The notes beneath the pieces were generated by a model. That model saw only the letters and a program-made list of their open reading frames with translations. It did not search any database and was not told the origin of the DNA. The translations under genes were made by a program, and so were the position numbers. Below, in pieces: positions 21,345 to 30,191 of a DNA stretch of 36,511 nt. Within the stretch, counting starts at the first letter, position 1, and each line of letters begins with the position of its first letter. This stretch comes from a bacterium (lineage in GTDB: Bacteria > Patescibacteriota > Patescibacteriia > UBA9934). The stretch is from the NCBI GenBank assembly GCA_020053275.1, contig JAGVNL010000028.1, positions 1 through 36,511 on the forward strand. Reading direction: 5' to 3'.

Positions 21345-23504
21345 CTACTTCAACAAATGCGTCGCTGCAAAGCTCCAAATACTGGTCGGCGTGGCGAACA
21401 TGATTTGCTTCTCCGCCTCGCGCACTACAAACCCGACCGCGTTCGCCAGCTCTGGTGTTTTGTATTGCGTTACTAGCTTGCCCGTTTCTTTATTATAAAC
21501 AATAATCCTTCCTCCTTCATCCTTAGTCAAAATATACAAGTACGGCGACTCCAAGCTCGTCCAAACATCTATCGCCTGGCTAAGCGTTGGGTCAAGTGCA
21601 TCGTGCACCCACGGCACTTCACGACCACTCTTGAAGCGCACCACATCCTTGTCTGTCAACACCCACAAGTCGCCGTCAATCGCCAACGCTTTAGCGCTGG
21701 TCAAGTCGCTCGCCCTATCCGAAATCCAAGCGGTGCCACCTTCATAGTTTGTGCCCTGCGCCCGCATTTTTACAATCTGCTGGCTGCTAGCAGACAGTAC
21801 ATACAAGGCGTCATTGTAAAGCGCGATATCTTCCACGCTGGCCATGCCTGTCGTGCCACTGCTTATTGGGTTCAGCGACTTTGCCGTAACATCGGCCCGT
21901 CCCAGCTGGCGGTTCGCATCAATCAGTAACAAATTATTCCCCTCACTGGCGGCCTTAACTATCTGGCCGATGGTACCTACAGTCGCACTCTGATCCTCGG
22001 CCGTATTGTTTAACTCGTTAATTCTGAAAAGCTGGTTACTGGCGCTAATTCCATACAGCGTCGTACCAGCCAAACTAATCGTCGACAATTTAGTACCGTC
22101 AGGCAACGCAGCCACAGTAGTTGGCGTAACAATCGCGATATGTCTTATTTTACCAAGCGCCTCAGTCAAGCCAGTTTGCAATTTATTAATCTTGTCCTGA
22201 TGACTTCGACTGTCCGCCGGCAAAGTTTCTAGCAGCGTAGCCGCCTCTGTTAGTAGGTTACGAGCTTGGTTGGTGTCGTTGTAAATCAAGCTGGCTTCAG
22301 CCGCTGTAGTTTTTTCAGCCACCGCGCTGGCCGCCGCCGCAAAAATCTCTTCATGTTTCTTGTTAGCTCCAGCTCGGGTCATAAATAACACGGACCCAGT
22401 TAGCACGACGACCACTGCCAAAATACCAAAAATTAGCATCTTACTCGACTGTGGCAGCGCTCTAAACTTATTAACGGGCTGCAATATTTTTTGCTTTAGC
22501 TGGAACTCGCCAGTGTCGTCTTGTCGACGCAGGCGCTGCGCAATTTTGATAACAAGCTTGCCAAGTAATTTGCCGCCTTCAACAATCCCAACCGCCAACG
22601 CTGCCAGTATTTGCACCACAGTTCGCAGCGTCCGCTTAGCCATTGCCTTGTAACCGCGAGCTCCAGGTGAGGCCAGCTCCGCGGTCAGGGAATTAGCGAA
22701 GCGCTTAATTGCGCCGCTAATGTTGGTACTCTGCTCGCCTAGCAGATCGGCGGTATTACTCTTCGTCAGGCCAAGTTCGGTCAGTGACGCTATTGGATCC
22801 ATCATCCTGGGCGCTCCGCTTTTAACATCAGAGGCCACATGAAAACACAGCGCGCCATATTGCTGCTCGTGCGGCAAAAACTGCACAATCCGTTCCAGCG
22901 CGCCTTGTGGTGGCAGCGTAATCAAAATATCCTGCAGCTCACCTTGGGCAATACTGCCGTTTGGCGTACGGGTCGCCACATAAAAAATATCGCCAGGTTG
23001 TAGCTCACCGTCGAGCACGGTTATGAATGGCTTATCCCAGGTAGCTTCCGTATCCGTGCGGAACTGTTCGTTCAGCTCGTAAATAACAAATCTGCGGTCA
23101 GTAGTTTGGTGTAAAAATATCGCCAGTAAATTACCAAGACCGCTAATAAATAATTGCGTGCCAGTCAAAACGCCAACCACTGCTTCAAAATTGTTCAGCT
23201 TTAAAGCAAACTCACTAGCTGCTTCCGCCAGCGACGCATTGACCTCCGCTAAGACAATTTCAAACCTGCGAGGAATATTCGTCTCGCCGCCCATACTCTG
23301 CGCCGCTTGCTCTAAATGGCCGCGTAAAATTTGCGTAATAATTTCAGTCACCTCTGGCCGTGCGTCAACAATGGCACATAATCCAAAAACAGTCGCCTTG
23401 CCATCGTCGACTGGTACCATGAGCGGCGTAACCAGAAGTGTCGCTCCAGTTTTAGCTGGCGTGGCATGGAGGGCGGCCTTAATTGCGAACGGTTGAGGCA
23501 TCAT
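21345..23504 (-). CDS. Large membrane protein: PP2C-like N-domain, helix, propeller-like C-domain
   Basis: 719 residues. The N-terminal ~220 residues resemble the fold pattern of PP2C-type phosphatases (CAIVDARPEVTEIITQILRGHL, ISGLGNLLAIFLH, LQPGDIFYVAT), but the metal-binding aspartate motifs are not evident, so activity is doubtful. An amphipathic helical part (~285-325) follows, then a transmembrane helix near 356-377 (MLIFGILAVVVVLTG), an alanine-rich helical stalk (~385-450) and about six beta-repeats likely to form a propeller (LYGISASNQLFRIN, LYVLSASSQQIVKM, LWVLTDKDVVRFKSG, LYILTKDEGGRIIVYN). The arrangement predicts a cytoplasmic N-domain and an external propeller. It diverges from the winged-helix gene across a 69-base region with face-to-face promoters. 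Similar proteins occur across CPR genomes without known function. Confidence 0.7.
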   Translation of the reverse strand: MMPQPFAIKAALHATPAKTGATLLVTPLMVPVDDGKATVFGLCAIVDARPEVTEIITQILRGHLEQAAQSMGGETNIPRRFEIVLAEVNASLAEAASEFALKLNNFEAVVGVLTGTQLFISGLGNLLAIFLHQTTDRRFVIYELNEQFRTDTEATWDKPFITVLDGELQPGDIFYVATRTPNGSIAQGELQDILITLPPQGALERIVQFLPHEQQYGALCFHVASDVKSGAPRMMDPIASLTELGLTKSNTADLLGEQSTNISGAIKRFANSLTAELASPGARGYKAMAKRTLRTVVQILAALAVGIVEGGKLLGKLVIKIAQRLRRQDDTGEFQLKQKILQPVNKFRALPQSSKMLIFGILAVVVVLTGSVLFMTRAGANKKHEEIFAAAASAVAEKTTAAEASLIYNDTNQARNLLTEAATLLETLPADSRSHQDKINKLQTGLTEALGKIRHIAIVTPTTVAALPDGTKLSTISLAGTTLYGISASNQLFRINELNNTAEDQSATVGTIGQIVKAASEGNNLLLIDANRQLGRADVTAKSLNPISSGTTGMASVEDIALYNDALYVLSASSQQIVKMRAQGTNYEGGTAWISDRASDLTSAKALAIDGDLWVLTDKDVVRFKSGREVPWVHDALDPTLSQAIDVWTSLESPYLYILTKDEGGRIIVYNKETGKLVTQYKTPELANAVGFVVREAEKQIMFATPTSIWSFAATHLLK

Positions 23505-23505
23505 A

Positions 23506-23537
23506 TTGTAAGCTCAGGCATTTTTAGCTACAGTATA
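23506..23537. promoter_or_regulatory. Overlapping divergent promoters
   Basis: Plus strand: TTGTAA (23506-23511), 17 bases, TACAGT (23529-23534), reading into the winged-helix gene. Minus strand: TATACT (complement of 23532-23537), reading into the large membrane protein gene. The two -10 boxes overlap, so use of one should hinder the other; the winged-helix protein could act here. Confidence 0.5.
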
Positions 23538-23573
23538 GCGGAAGTGCACTTAAGGACAAGCAACCAAATCATT

Positions 23574-24251
23574 ATGGCTACACTGATCAACCTGCCTGCC
23601 GCCCAAAATGTGCCTGACTTTCGCATAGAACAACTCTTTGGTTCTAAAACGAGAGCCCGTTTGCTCAGCCTGTTTTTTGAGAACCCCGAACGAGCCTTCT
23701 ATGTTCGCGAGCTAACTAGGCGAATTGACGCCCAACTTAACTCCGTCCGTCGTGAACTCAAAAATCTCGTCGACTTGGGCATGGTTTTGGAGGTCGAGGG
23801 CAAGATTTTACCCACCGAGCGCGAGTCAGAAGAGCCGGTCGAATCCAAAGAAGGCGCCAAGTTTGAAAAAAAGAAATATTACCAAGCGCAAGTTTCGTTC
23901 CCACTTTTTGCGGATCTGCGTAATGTCATGAAAAAGGCCGCCGTCCTCATGAACAACCGCCTTGTCCACGACCTCGGCGCTAAAGGTAAGTTGGAACTCT
24001 TGTTGCTGACCGGCCGTTTTGCGGAAAACCAAACAGTCGCTACCGATGTCCTCATCATCGGTGATCAAGAAGTCGGCCTAGTCGCCGAGGTTATCAAAGC
24101 CTTTGAGACAGACATCGGCCGCGAGGTCAACTACACCTTCATGCCAAAGGAAGAGTTTTTGTACCGTCGTGAAGTCGGTGACCGTTTTCTCGCATCTATC
24201 TTGGAAGCTAAGAACATTGTACTTGTCAACAAACTCGGCAGCTCAGTTTAA
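23574..24251 (+). CDS. Winged-helix transcription regulator with NTase-like C-domain
   Basis: 225 residues. The N-terminal winged helix (about residues 15-85: IEQLFGSKTRARLLSLFFENPERAFYVRELTRRIDAQLNSVRRELKNLVDLGMV) is clear, with the recognition helix at LNSVRREL. The C-terminal half, FPLFADLRNVMKKAAVLMNN...LLLTGRF...TDVLIIGDQEVGLVAEVIKAFETDIGREVNY, resembles the nucleotidyltransferase-like domain joined to winged helices in many CPR and archaeal regulators, though the usual G-S motif is not clear. The start at 23574 fits the promoter at 23506-23534; the frame is open upstream to 23466. There is no Shine-Dalgarno sequence. It is probably an autoregulator or regulator of the divergent gene. 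Confidence 0.75.
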   Translation: MATLINLPAAQNVPDFRIEQLFGSKTRARLLSLFFENPERAFYVRELTRRIDAQLNSVRRELKNLVDLGMVLEVEGKILPTERESEEPVESKEGAKFEKKKYYQAQVSFPLFADLRNVMKKAAVLMNNRLVHDLGAKGKLELLLLTGRFAENQTVATDVLIIGDQEVGLVAEVIKAFETDIGREVNYTFMPKEEFLYRREVGDRFLASILEAKNIVLVNKLGSSV

Positions 24252-24256
24252 GTGCT

Positions 24257-24676
24257 ATGATTTTGTTTATTGACGGTAGCGACATCAATCATCTCACCCT
24301 CGGCCGTGCCAGCATCATTGGCAACCAGTGGAGCCTCCTATCTTCCAAGCTTATCGAAACTCGTCCTGAAGGTTATCTAGCCGCCATCGATGCTTTCCTC
24401 GCAAATGAAGAAATCGACAGCATCATTGCCATTACCGGCCCTGGCTCCGCCACCTCCTTACGCACCAGCCTCGCCATCGTGAACAGCCTCGCCCTCGCCA
24501 AATCAATCAAACTCTACGGTGTCCTGGCCGATGCAATAGGCGGGGTCTCCCCGCAAGGCGAGGACAGGCCAGCCCCCCGCCAAATAACCGAGCCAAATAA
24601 TACTCTTTTACCACTCTATCACCACGATCCAGTTATCACGGTCAGTACTCGCGACGCCTTACTTAGGTCATTATAA
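24257..24676 (+). CDS. TsaB-like protein (short form)
   Basis: 139 residues with the TsaB pattern: an N-terminal ILFIDGSDINHLTLGR strand pair, then ITGPGSATSLRTSLAIVNSLALAKSIKLYGV, which corresponds to GPGSFTGLR of TsaB, the scaffold partner of TsaD in making the t6A base of tRNAs. TsaB proteins usually have ~220 residues; here the second actin-like lobe is mostly missing. Such short forms are seen in CPR genomes. Whether it still binds TsaD is open. It starts five bases after the winged-helix gene. Confidence 0.65.
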   Translation: MILFIDGSDINHLTLGRASIIGNQWSLLSSKLIETRPEGYLAAIDAFLANEEIDSIIAITGPGSATSLRTSLAIVNSLALAKSIKLYGVLADAIGGVSPQGEDRPAPRQITEPNNTLLPLYHHDPVITVSTRDALLRSL

Positions 24677-24685
24677 CCAAAAACT

Positions 24686-26167
24686 ATGGCCACAACCTTC
24701 GGTCAATACGGCCATCATCGTGTGTTCGAAAGTATCCCCGGCCTAATTGTCTGGGCGACTTTTATTCTGGCCATCATCACCTCGTTTCTAGCGCCCACCA
24801 TCGCCATTATTTTTATTATCATCTTCGACCTTTACTGGTTACTGCGCGTGTTCTATTTCATTATTCACCTGCTCGCCTCCTACGGTGAGTATCGCCGTAC
24901 TCTTGCCATCAACTGGTACGCGGAACTGGCCACACTACCAAACTGGGAACGCATCTACCATGTTGTCATGCTACCAACCTACAAAGAAGATTTAAGCATT
25001 TTGCGCGAAGCCTTGCACGCCGTCCAGAACACACCATACCGCCAGGATAGATTCATCGTCGTCCTAGGTGGGGAGGAAGGCGATGCCGTAAACTTTGCCG
25101 AATACCAAAAAATTCTCGCTACAGAATTCGCTGGTGCCTTCGCGGATCTTATTTTTACAACACACCCAGCCAATCTACTGGGCGAAATACCAGGCAAGGG
25201 CAGCAACTTGCATTTCATGGCCGGCGTCGTCAAGCAACACATCGACGCTAAAAACATTCCTTACGACGACATCATTGTCTCCGCTTTTGACATTGACACC
25301 ATTGTTCACGAGCAATATTTTTCGCGCCTCGCCTATCTCTTCCTCACCGTGCCCAACCCGACGCGTTCTTCCTATCAGCCCGTCACTCTCTTCTCGAACA
25401 ACATCTGGACGGCCACCGCACCAGTCCGTATTTCCGCCTTCGGTACCACCTTCTGGTTGCTCTCAGAACTCGTTCGTCCAGAACGCCTTTGGACATTCTC
25501 CTCACATTCTATGCCGTGGCGCATGCTGGTCGATGTCGGTTTTTGGGAGCCAGATGTAGTTAGCGAAGACTCCCGCATTTTCCTCCAAGGCCTCTTGCAT
25601 TACGAGGGCGACTACCGCGTCACGCCACTTTTCCTCCCGGTTTCTATGGACACGGTAACCGGCAAAACATATCTGCAAAGCCTCGTCGCACTTTATAAAC
25701 AGCAACGCCGCTGGGCCTGGGGAGTGGAACATTTTGCCTACATGATGACGCAGTTTCCCAAGCACCCAAAAATTTCTCGGGCTATTAAATTCAAATACCT
25801 CTTCAATCAAATGGAAGGTATGTACACCTGGGCCACCGCCCCAATTCTTATTTTCATTCTTGGTTACTTGCCATTCTGGGTTGTTGGTAATAGCCAGAAC
25901 GCCTTTATTGCCAACTCACCCTTCACCCTGCAATGGATTATGCGCATCGCCACCGTCGGCGTTTTTGTCACTGGTGCCATGAGTCTTGTCATCCTCCCAC
26001 GCCGCAAGTCAAAAGCTACTCCGCTAAACTGGTTGGTGATGATCGCCCAGTGGGTACTGCTCCCTGTCACCTCCATTCTCTTCAGTGCCTTCCCAGCTAT
26101 CGACGCCCAAACCCGCTTTATCTTCGGCAAGTACCTCGGCTTTAATGTCACTACTAAACACCGGTAA
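24686..26167 (+). CDS. Membrane-bound family 2 glycosyltransferase
   Basis: 493 residues: two N-terminal transmembrane helices (about 17-60); a glycosyltransferase A-fold catalytic domain with VVMLPTYKEDLSILREAL, an acidic DIDT motif near residue 202 and the QQRRW motif near residue 339 typical of processive or membrane-bound enzymes; and four C-terminal helices. It would transfer sugar to a lipid or growing chain at the membrane. A TATAAC box eight bases before the ATG (24672-24677) may give a leaderless transcript, but no -35 box is seen. It heads the surface polysaccharide locus. Confidence 0.88.
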   Translation: MATTFGQYGHHRVFESIPGLIVWATFILAIITSFLAPTIAIIFIIIFDLYWLLRVFYFIIHLLASYGEYRRTLAINWYAELATLPNWERIYHVVMLPTYKEDLSILREALHAVQNTPYRQDRFIVVLGGEEGDAVNFAEYQKILATEFAGAFADLIFTTHPANLLGEIPGKGSNLHFMAGVVKQHIDAKNIPYDDIIVSAFDIDTIVHEQYFSRLAYLFLTVPNPTRSSYQPVTLFSNNIWTATAPVRISAFGTTFWLLSELVRPERLWTFSSHSMPWRMLVDVGFWEPDVVSEDSRIFLQGLLHYEGDYRVTPLFLPVSMDTVTGKTYLQSLVALYKQQRRWAWGVEHFAYMMTQFPKHPKISRAIKFKYLFNQMEGMYTWATAPILIFILGYLPFWVVGNSQNAFIANSPFTLQWIMRIATVGVFVTGAMSLVILPRRKSKATPLNWLVMIAQWVLLPVTSILFSAFPAIDAQTRFIFGKYLGFNVTTKHR

Positions 26168-26168
26168 T

Positions 26169-26279
26169 GGTTGGTAGTTAGTAGTCTGTAGTCGGTAGCT
26201 TACTTCATTCAGAAAACTGCCACTATCTGTCTCCGAGCCTTCCCAACTACCAACTACTAACTACCCAACTACCAACTTT
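26169..26279. repeat. Intergenic inverted repeat of GTAGTTG-type units
   Basis: The left arm, GGTTGGTAGTTAGTAGT (26169-26185), is matched in reverse by ACTACTAACTACC (26253-26265, 13 bases exact). The right side is built of repeated CAACTAC units up to 26277. This fills the 120-base gap between two glycosyltransferase genes. The low-complexity pyrimidine/purine asymmetry is unlike terminators. Confidence 0.7.
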
Positions 26280-26286
26280 CATACTT

Positions 26287-27333
26287 ATGAAAACCGCCAT
26301 CCACATCTTAACCTGGAACGACCGGCGTTACTTGCCGGAACTACTAGCCTCGCTGGCTGCGCAGGATTTTCCTGGCTTGGTGGTGCGTATTCTCGACAAC
26401 GGCAGCACGGACGATACGGTTCAGTATTTGCAAGAACACTTGCCGCAAGTCGTGGTGGCTCGCAATGTTCGTAACCTCGGCTTTGCTCCAGGTCACAACC
26501 AACTCGTTCGTTATACCCTCGAACATTTGCCGCCGGACCAGCTGGACGACTGGACCATTCTTTTCATGAACTCAGACATGATGCTCGACCCGAAATGTGT
26601 CAGCACACTTGTCGCCGCCTTAAACGCCGACGCCCATGCAGACATTGTTCAACCTAAAATCTACCGTGCTTTTGGCGAGCACATCGGCGACGAAACAATG
26701 GAGGAAACCGTTCGCTCTGACATTTTAGACAGCACTGGCCTTCGTGTTACAAAAGGTTGGCGTATGGTAGAACGAGGCGCTGGTGAGATTGATCACGGCC
26801 AGTTCGACGCCTTACGCGACATTTTTGGCCCCTCTGGTGCCTGTGCTATGTTCCGTGCCAGCACCGTCCGCGATTTATTAGTTCAAGGTGAACTTTACGA
26901 CGGCGACTTTTTTGCTTACCGCGAAGATTGCGACCTGGCTTGGCGTGCTAGGGGAGCAGGGAAGCGCACAGCGTTTATTCCAGCCGCCAAACTCTGGCAC
27001 TACCGCGGCCTTTATGGCGCAGAAAAACAAACTCTCTGGCAACGCCTAACAAACCGCAAAAGGCAGCGCCCACAATTTGCCGCGCTCGGTACTCGCAATC
27101 AATTTTTCGTCCTCTTACAAAACCTTACCTGGAGCGACTTATTATTAGCTTGGCCATGGATTTTGTTTAACGAAAGCGGCCGCGTTCTTTACGGTTTGCT
27201 TTTTGAGCCAGCTACGCGCAAAGTCCTACTTGCCGCACCCAAAATGTTGCGCTCGGCCTGGCGTCGGCGTCAAGAAGGCATGGCGCTGCGTCAAGAAACT
27301 CCAGCCAAACTTCGTGAATATGTCGCTCGTTGA
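26287..27333 (+). CDS. Family 2 glycosyltransferase (rhamnosyltransferase-like)
   Basis: 348 residues, soluble with a peripheral C-terminal helix. IHILTWNDRRYLPELLASL, VRILDNGSTDDTVQYL, VARNVRNLGFAPGHNQLV and LFMNSDMML (catalytic Asp97) are the sugar-nucleotide and metal-binding motifs; FFAYREDCDLAWRARGAG gives the acceptor-side ED motif. The pattern matches the WbbL/rhamnosyltransferase group, but the donor sugar is not determined. The next gene overlaps by 14 bases. Confidence 0.9.
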   Translation: MKTAIHILTWNDRRYLPELLASLAAQDFPGLVVRILDNGSTDDTVQYLQEHLPQVVVARNVRNLGFAPGHNQLVRYTLEHLPPDQLDDWTILFMNSDMMLDPKCVSTLVAALNADAHADIVQPKIYRAFGEHIGDETMEETVRSDILDSTGLRVTKGWRMVERGAGEIDHGQFDALRDIFGPSGACAMFRASTVRDLLVQGELYDGDFFAYREDCDLAWRARGAGKRTAFIPAAKLWHYRGLYGAEKQTLWQRLTNRKRQRPQFAALGTRNQFFVLLQNLTWSDLLLAWPWILFNESGRVLYGLLFEPATRKVLLAAPKMLRSAWRRRQEGMALRQETPAKLREYVAR

Positions 27334-28174
27334 TGTCAGCATCATAATCGTTCACACTTTTGAGCAACGCTTGGTTCGCCAAACGCTGCGCTCTTTGCGT
27401 CGGGCTGCTCCACAACTTTCCTATGAAGTCATCATCGTCGACAACCGCCCGTTCACCGGCATGCACGAAATCCTAAAAAGCGAATTCCCCGAGGCTCGCT
27501 ACACCGCCATGCCGAGTAATCGCGGCTTTGGCAGTGCCATGAACGCCGGCATAAAACTAGCCAGCGGAAAATATATTCTCATCTTCAACCCAGACATTGT
27601 GGTCGGCGTCGGTTCACTCGAAGCCTTATTCGCCTACATGGAAGCTAATCCAGCCGTCGGCATTGTCGGCCCTCGCCTCAACAATCCAGACGGCAGCCTG
27701 CAGCATTCCTGTTACCGCTACCACGAATTACTAATTCCAGCCTATCGCCGGACACCGCTCGGCCGTTTGCCGTTTGCCAAGCGAGCCATCAACAATTTTC
27801 TCATGGTCGACGCCAACCACGACGCCACGCAAGAAGTCGACTGGCTCATGGGTTCCGCCCTCTTCACTCGCCGTACCGCGCTCGACCAAGCTGGCCCATT
27901 CGACGACCGCTTCTTTATGTACTTCGAGGACACAGATCTGTGCCGCCGTTTTTGGCAAGCTGGTTTCAAGGTTATCTATCACCCAGCGGTTTCCATGGTA
28001 CACTATCATCGTCGCGCCTCGAGTGACGGCAGTTTATTGCGTCAATTACTCGCACCACTCACTCGTGAACATATTAAAAGCGCCCTCCGCTATTTCCTAA
28101 AATATCGCGGTCAAAGTAATCCTCGTTATGGACAACCAGGAATTTCTTCAGTCTCCTCAACCATCATCTCATAG
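27320..28174 (+). CDS. Family 2 glycosyltransferase
   Basis: 284 residues. VSIIIVHTFEQRLVRQTLRSL, VIIVDNRPFTG, MPSNRGFGSAMNAGI, IFNPDIVVG (Asp92) and FFMYFEDTDLCRRFWQAGFKVIYHP are complete family 2 motifs of the same subgroup as the previous gene. The start at 27320 directly precedes the first strand; the longer frame from 27203 lies within the previous gene. The 3' end overlaps the DUF4012 gene by 47 bases. Confidence 0.9.
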   Translation: MSLVDVSIIIVHTFEQRLVRQTLRSLRRAAPQLSYEVIIVDNRPFTGMHEILKSEFPEARYTAMPSNRGFGSAMNAGIKLASGKYILIFNPDIVVGVGSLEALFAYMEANPAVGIVGPRLNNPDGSLQHSCYRYHELLIPAYRRTPLGRLPFAKRAINNFLMVDANHDATQEVDWLMGSALFTRRTALDQAGPFDDRFFMYFEDTDLCRRFWQAGFKVIYHPAVSMVHYHRRASSDGSLLRQLLAPLTREHIKSALRYFLKYRGQSNPRYGQPGISSVSSTIIS

Positions 28175-30119
28175 GTTTAACCAGCGTCGTTTAATTTTCT
28201 TTCTCATCGGCTCACTAATCCTCACCCTCATCACTCTTTCTGCGCTCGCCGCCTATCGCATTATCCCAGCGCTCTCAAACATCAAAACAGCTTCCGCTAG
28301 CGCCGAGAATGCCCTCAAGGCTGGTGACTTTTACGCCGCCAACCAAGCGTTAATCCTCGCTGCCACTGATGTTGATAGAGCGCAGTCTGGTGTCAGTTTA
28401 CTTTTCTGGTTGCGCCCTCTGCCCTGGGTCGGTACGCAACTTAGCGGCCTCACCCTCACCCTCGACGCCGCTGAGCAAACCATCAGCGTGTTGCAAGAAG
28501 CCTCACTCATCGCGCTTGGGATTTCTAATGTCACCTCGGAAGCCAACCAACTCGTCGGCCTAACAGACAGCGATCTGCCGTACAGCGAATTGCCGTCAGC
28601 AACAAAAGTCGCCATGCTCACAGCGCTGCACAACGCTCATCCACAGCTGCTCACCATGCAACTCAAATTAAAAATCGCGCAGGATGACCTCGCCCGGCTA
28701 GCTAACCTTCATGTCGCATCAATAATGACGGACGCCATCAAGCCCTTCGCCGCCGCCATTACACCACTCCAACAAGCCGTAGATATTATCACCCCATTCT
28801 CCGCCGCCATTCCAGAACTTGCCGGGCTTGGTGCAGATAAACAATTTTTGTTGCTCTTCGCTAATGACACGGAACTTCGTCCTGGCGGTGGCTTTATTGG
28901 CATCTTTGGCCTCGCCATTACTCGCGATGGTGAAATTACCAACCTCGTTGCTGCGGACTCCTACAGCGTCGACAATTTAGTCGCGGGTACTGGCTATCAC
29001 TCAACTCCGCCGCCAGCTATGAATAAGTATCTCGGCGCCTCCACCTGGTATTTCCGTGACGCTAACTGGTCGCCAGATTTCCCAACCTCAGCTAAAGACT
29101 CCATTCAGCTCCTCCGTCAGGAATTATCCTACGCTGGCCAGCCCGTGCCAGAAATCCATAGTGCCATGTCGTTTACGCCAACCCTTGTTGGGCGCTTGCT
29201 AGATTTAGTCGGCCCAGTCACCGTCGACAATCAAACTTTCACCGCGGCGAATATTGCGGACAAAATTGAGTACCAAGTTGAGCAGGGCTATGTCGACCTA
29301 GGCCTGCCGCCAGCGCAGCGCAAGGAGATTGTTTCTACTCTAATGAACGAGGTCGTTGCTAAATTACTAAGTTTGCCAACCTCACAATGGCCAGATTTAT
29401 TGACCGTCATGAACGAAGGTTTTGCAGAAAAAGAACTTGCTCTTTGGAGTGCCTCGGCCAGCACTCAAGCCATCTACCACGACGCTGGTTGGAGTGGGGA
29501 AGTCGCACCTTCAGCAACGGCAGACACCCTAATGGTCGTCGACGCCAATTTGGGAGCGATGAAATCTGACCCCGTAGTTGAACGACACATCTCCTACTCG
29601 ATTTCACCTTCCACCTCGGCCGCTGGTGGTTACGACGCTACCGCCTCAATCCAATACACCAACAACGGAACTTACACATGGAAAACTACCCGTTATCGCA
29701 CCTATACTCGGGTTTATGCCCCGCTTGGCAGCACTCTAATCACCTCGAGCGGCAATGTTGTAAACGACCGTTCCTCAACCCCAGGCCAGCCAGGCGAGGT
29801 CATCACCGCCGACGACCTCGGCCTGACGAGTTTCGGTGCCTTTATCACCATCAACCCCGGCGAAACAAAAACCCTTAGCTTCACCTACCATCTCCCATCC
29901 GCAATCACCTCAACTGTCACCTCTGGCGTCTACCAGCTCGACCTTATCAAGCAGCTCGGCGCCATGGATCACGCCCTCACACTCAACCTCAACTTTGCCA
30001 AAAACATCGCCTACGCCATCCCCGCCGAAGCCTCAGCCAATTTCGGCGACCAGCTCTACACCGTCGACACCACGCTCGACACGAACCAAACATTCACCGT
30101 CCGGCTCGACCAGCCATAA
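28128..30119 (+). CDS. DUF4012 family membrane-anchored surface protein
   Basis: 663 residues. One N-terminal transmembrane helix (about 21-43) is followed by a helical region (SASAENALKAGDFYAANQAL) and then the DUF4012 core: FLLLFANDTELRPGGGFIGIFGLAI, DSYSVDNLV, YFRDANWSPDFPTSAKDSIQLL. A beta-rich C-terminal part (ISYSISPSTSAAGGYDATASIQYTN onward) should be exposed outside the cell. The family is widespread in CPR and some Gram-positive bacteria, often next to glycosyltransferases; its core resembles the LytR-CpsA-Psr transfer enzymes in context, but activity is unproven. Here it follows three glycosyltransferases and precedes a giant surface protein. Confidence 0.88.
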   Translation: MDNQEFLQSPQPSSHRFNQRRLIFFLIGSLILTLITLSALAAYRIIPALSNIKTASASAENALKAGDFYAANQALILAATDVDRAQSGVSLLFWLRPLPWVGTQLSGLTLTLDAAEQTISVLQEASLIALGISNVTSEANQLVGLTDSDLPYSELPSATKVAMLTALHNAHPQLLTMQLKLKIAQDDLARLANLHVASIMTDAIKPFAAAITPLQQAVDIITPFSAAIPELAGLGADKQFLLLFANDTELRPGGGFIGIFGLAITRDGEITNLVAADSYSVDNLVAGTGYHSTPPPAMNKYLGASTWYFRDANWSPDFPTSAKDSIQLLRQELSYAGQPVPEIHSAMSFTPTLVGRLLDLVGPVTVDNQTFTAANIADKIEYQVEQGYVDLGLPPAQRKEIVSTLMNEVVAKLLSLPTSQWPDLLTVMNEGFAEKELALWSASASTQAIYHDAGWSGEVAPSATADTLMVVDANLGAMKSDPVVERHISYSISPSTSAAGGYDATASIQYTNNGTYTWKTTRYRTYTRVYAPLGSTLITSSGNVVNDRSSTPGQPGEVITADDLGLTSFGAFITINPGETKTLSFTYHLPSAITSTVTSGVYQLDLIKQLGAMDHALTLNLNFAKNIAYAIPAEASANFGDQLYTVDTTLDTNQTFTVRLDQP

Positions 30120-30156
30120 CTTATCCCCACCACACTCTGGGGGGGGTTGATAGTTA

Positions 30157-30165
30157 TGCTATAAT
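30157..30165 (+). promoter_or_regulatory. Extended -10 promoter of the giant surface protein gene
   Basis: TGCTATAAT, a perfect extended -10 box, ends nine bases before an ATG at 30175. That ATG opens a four-codon frame (M-K-P-V-stop, 30175-30189) placed two bases before the main start at 30192. No -35 box is needed with this motif, and none is evident. Confidence 0.7.
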
Positions 30166-30191
30166 AGGTGCATTATGAAACCTGTTTAGGT

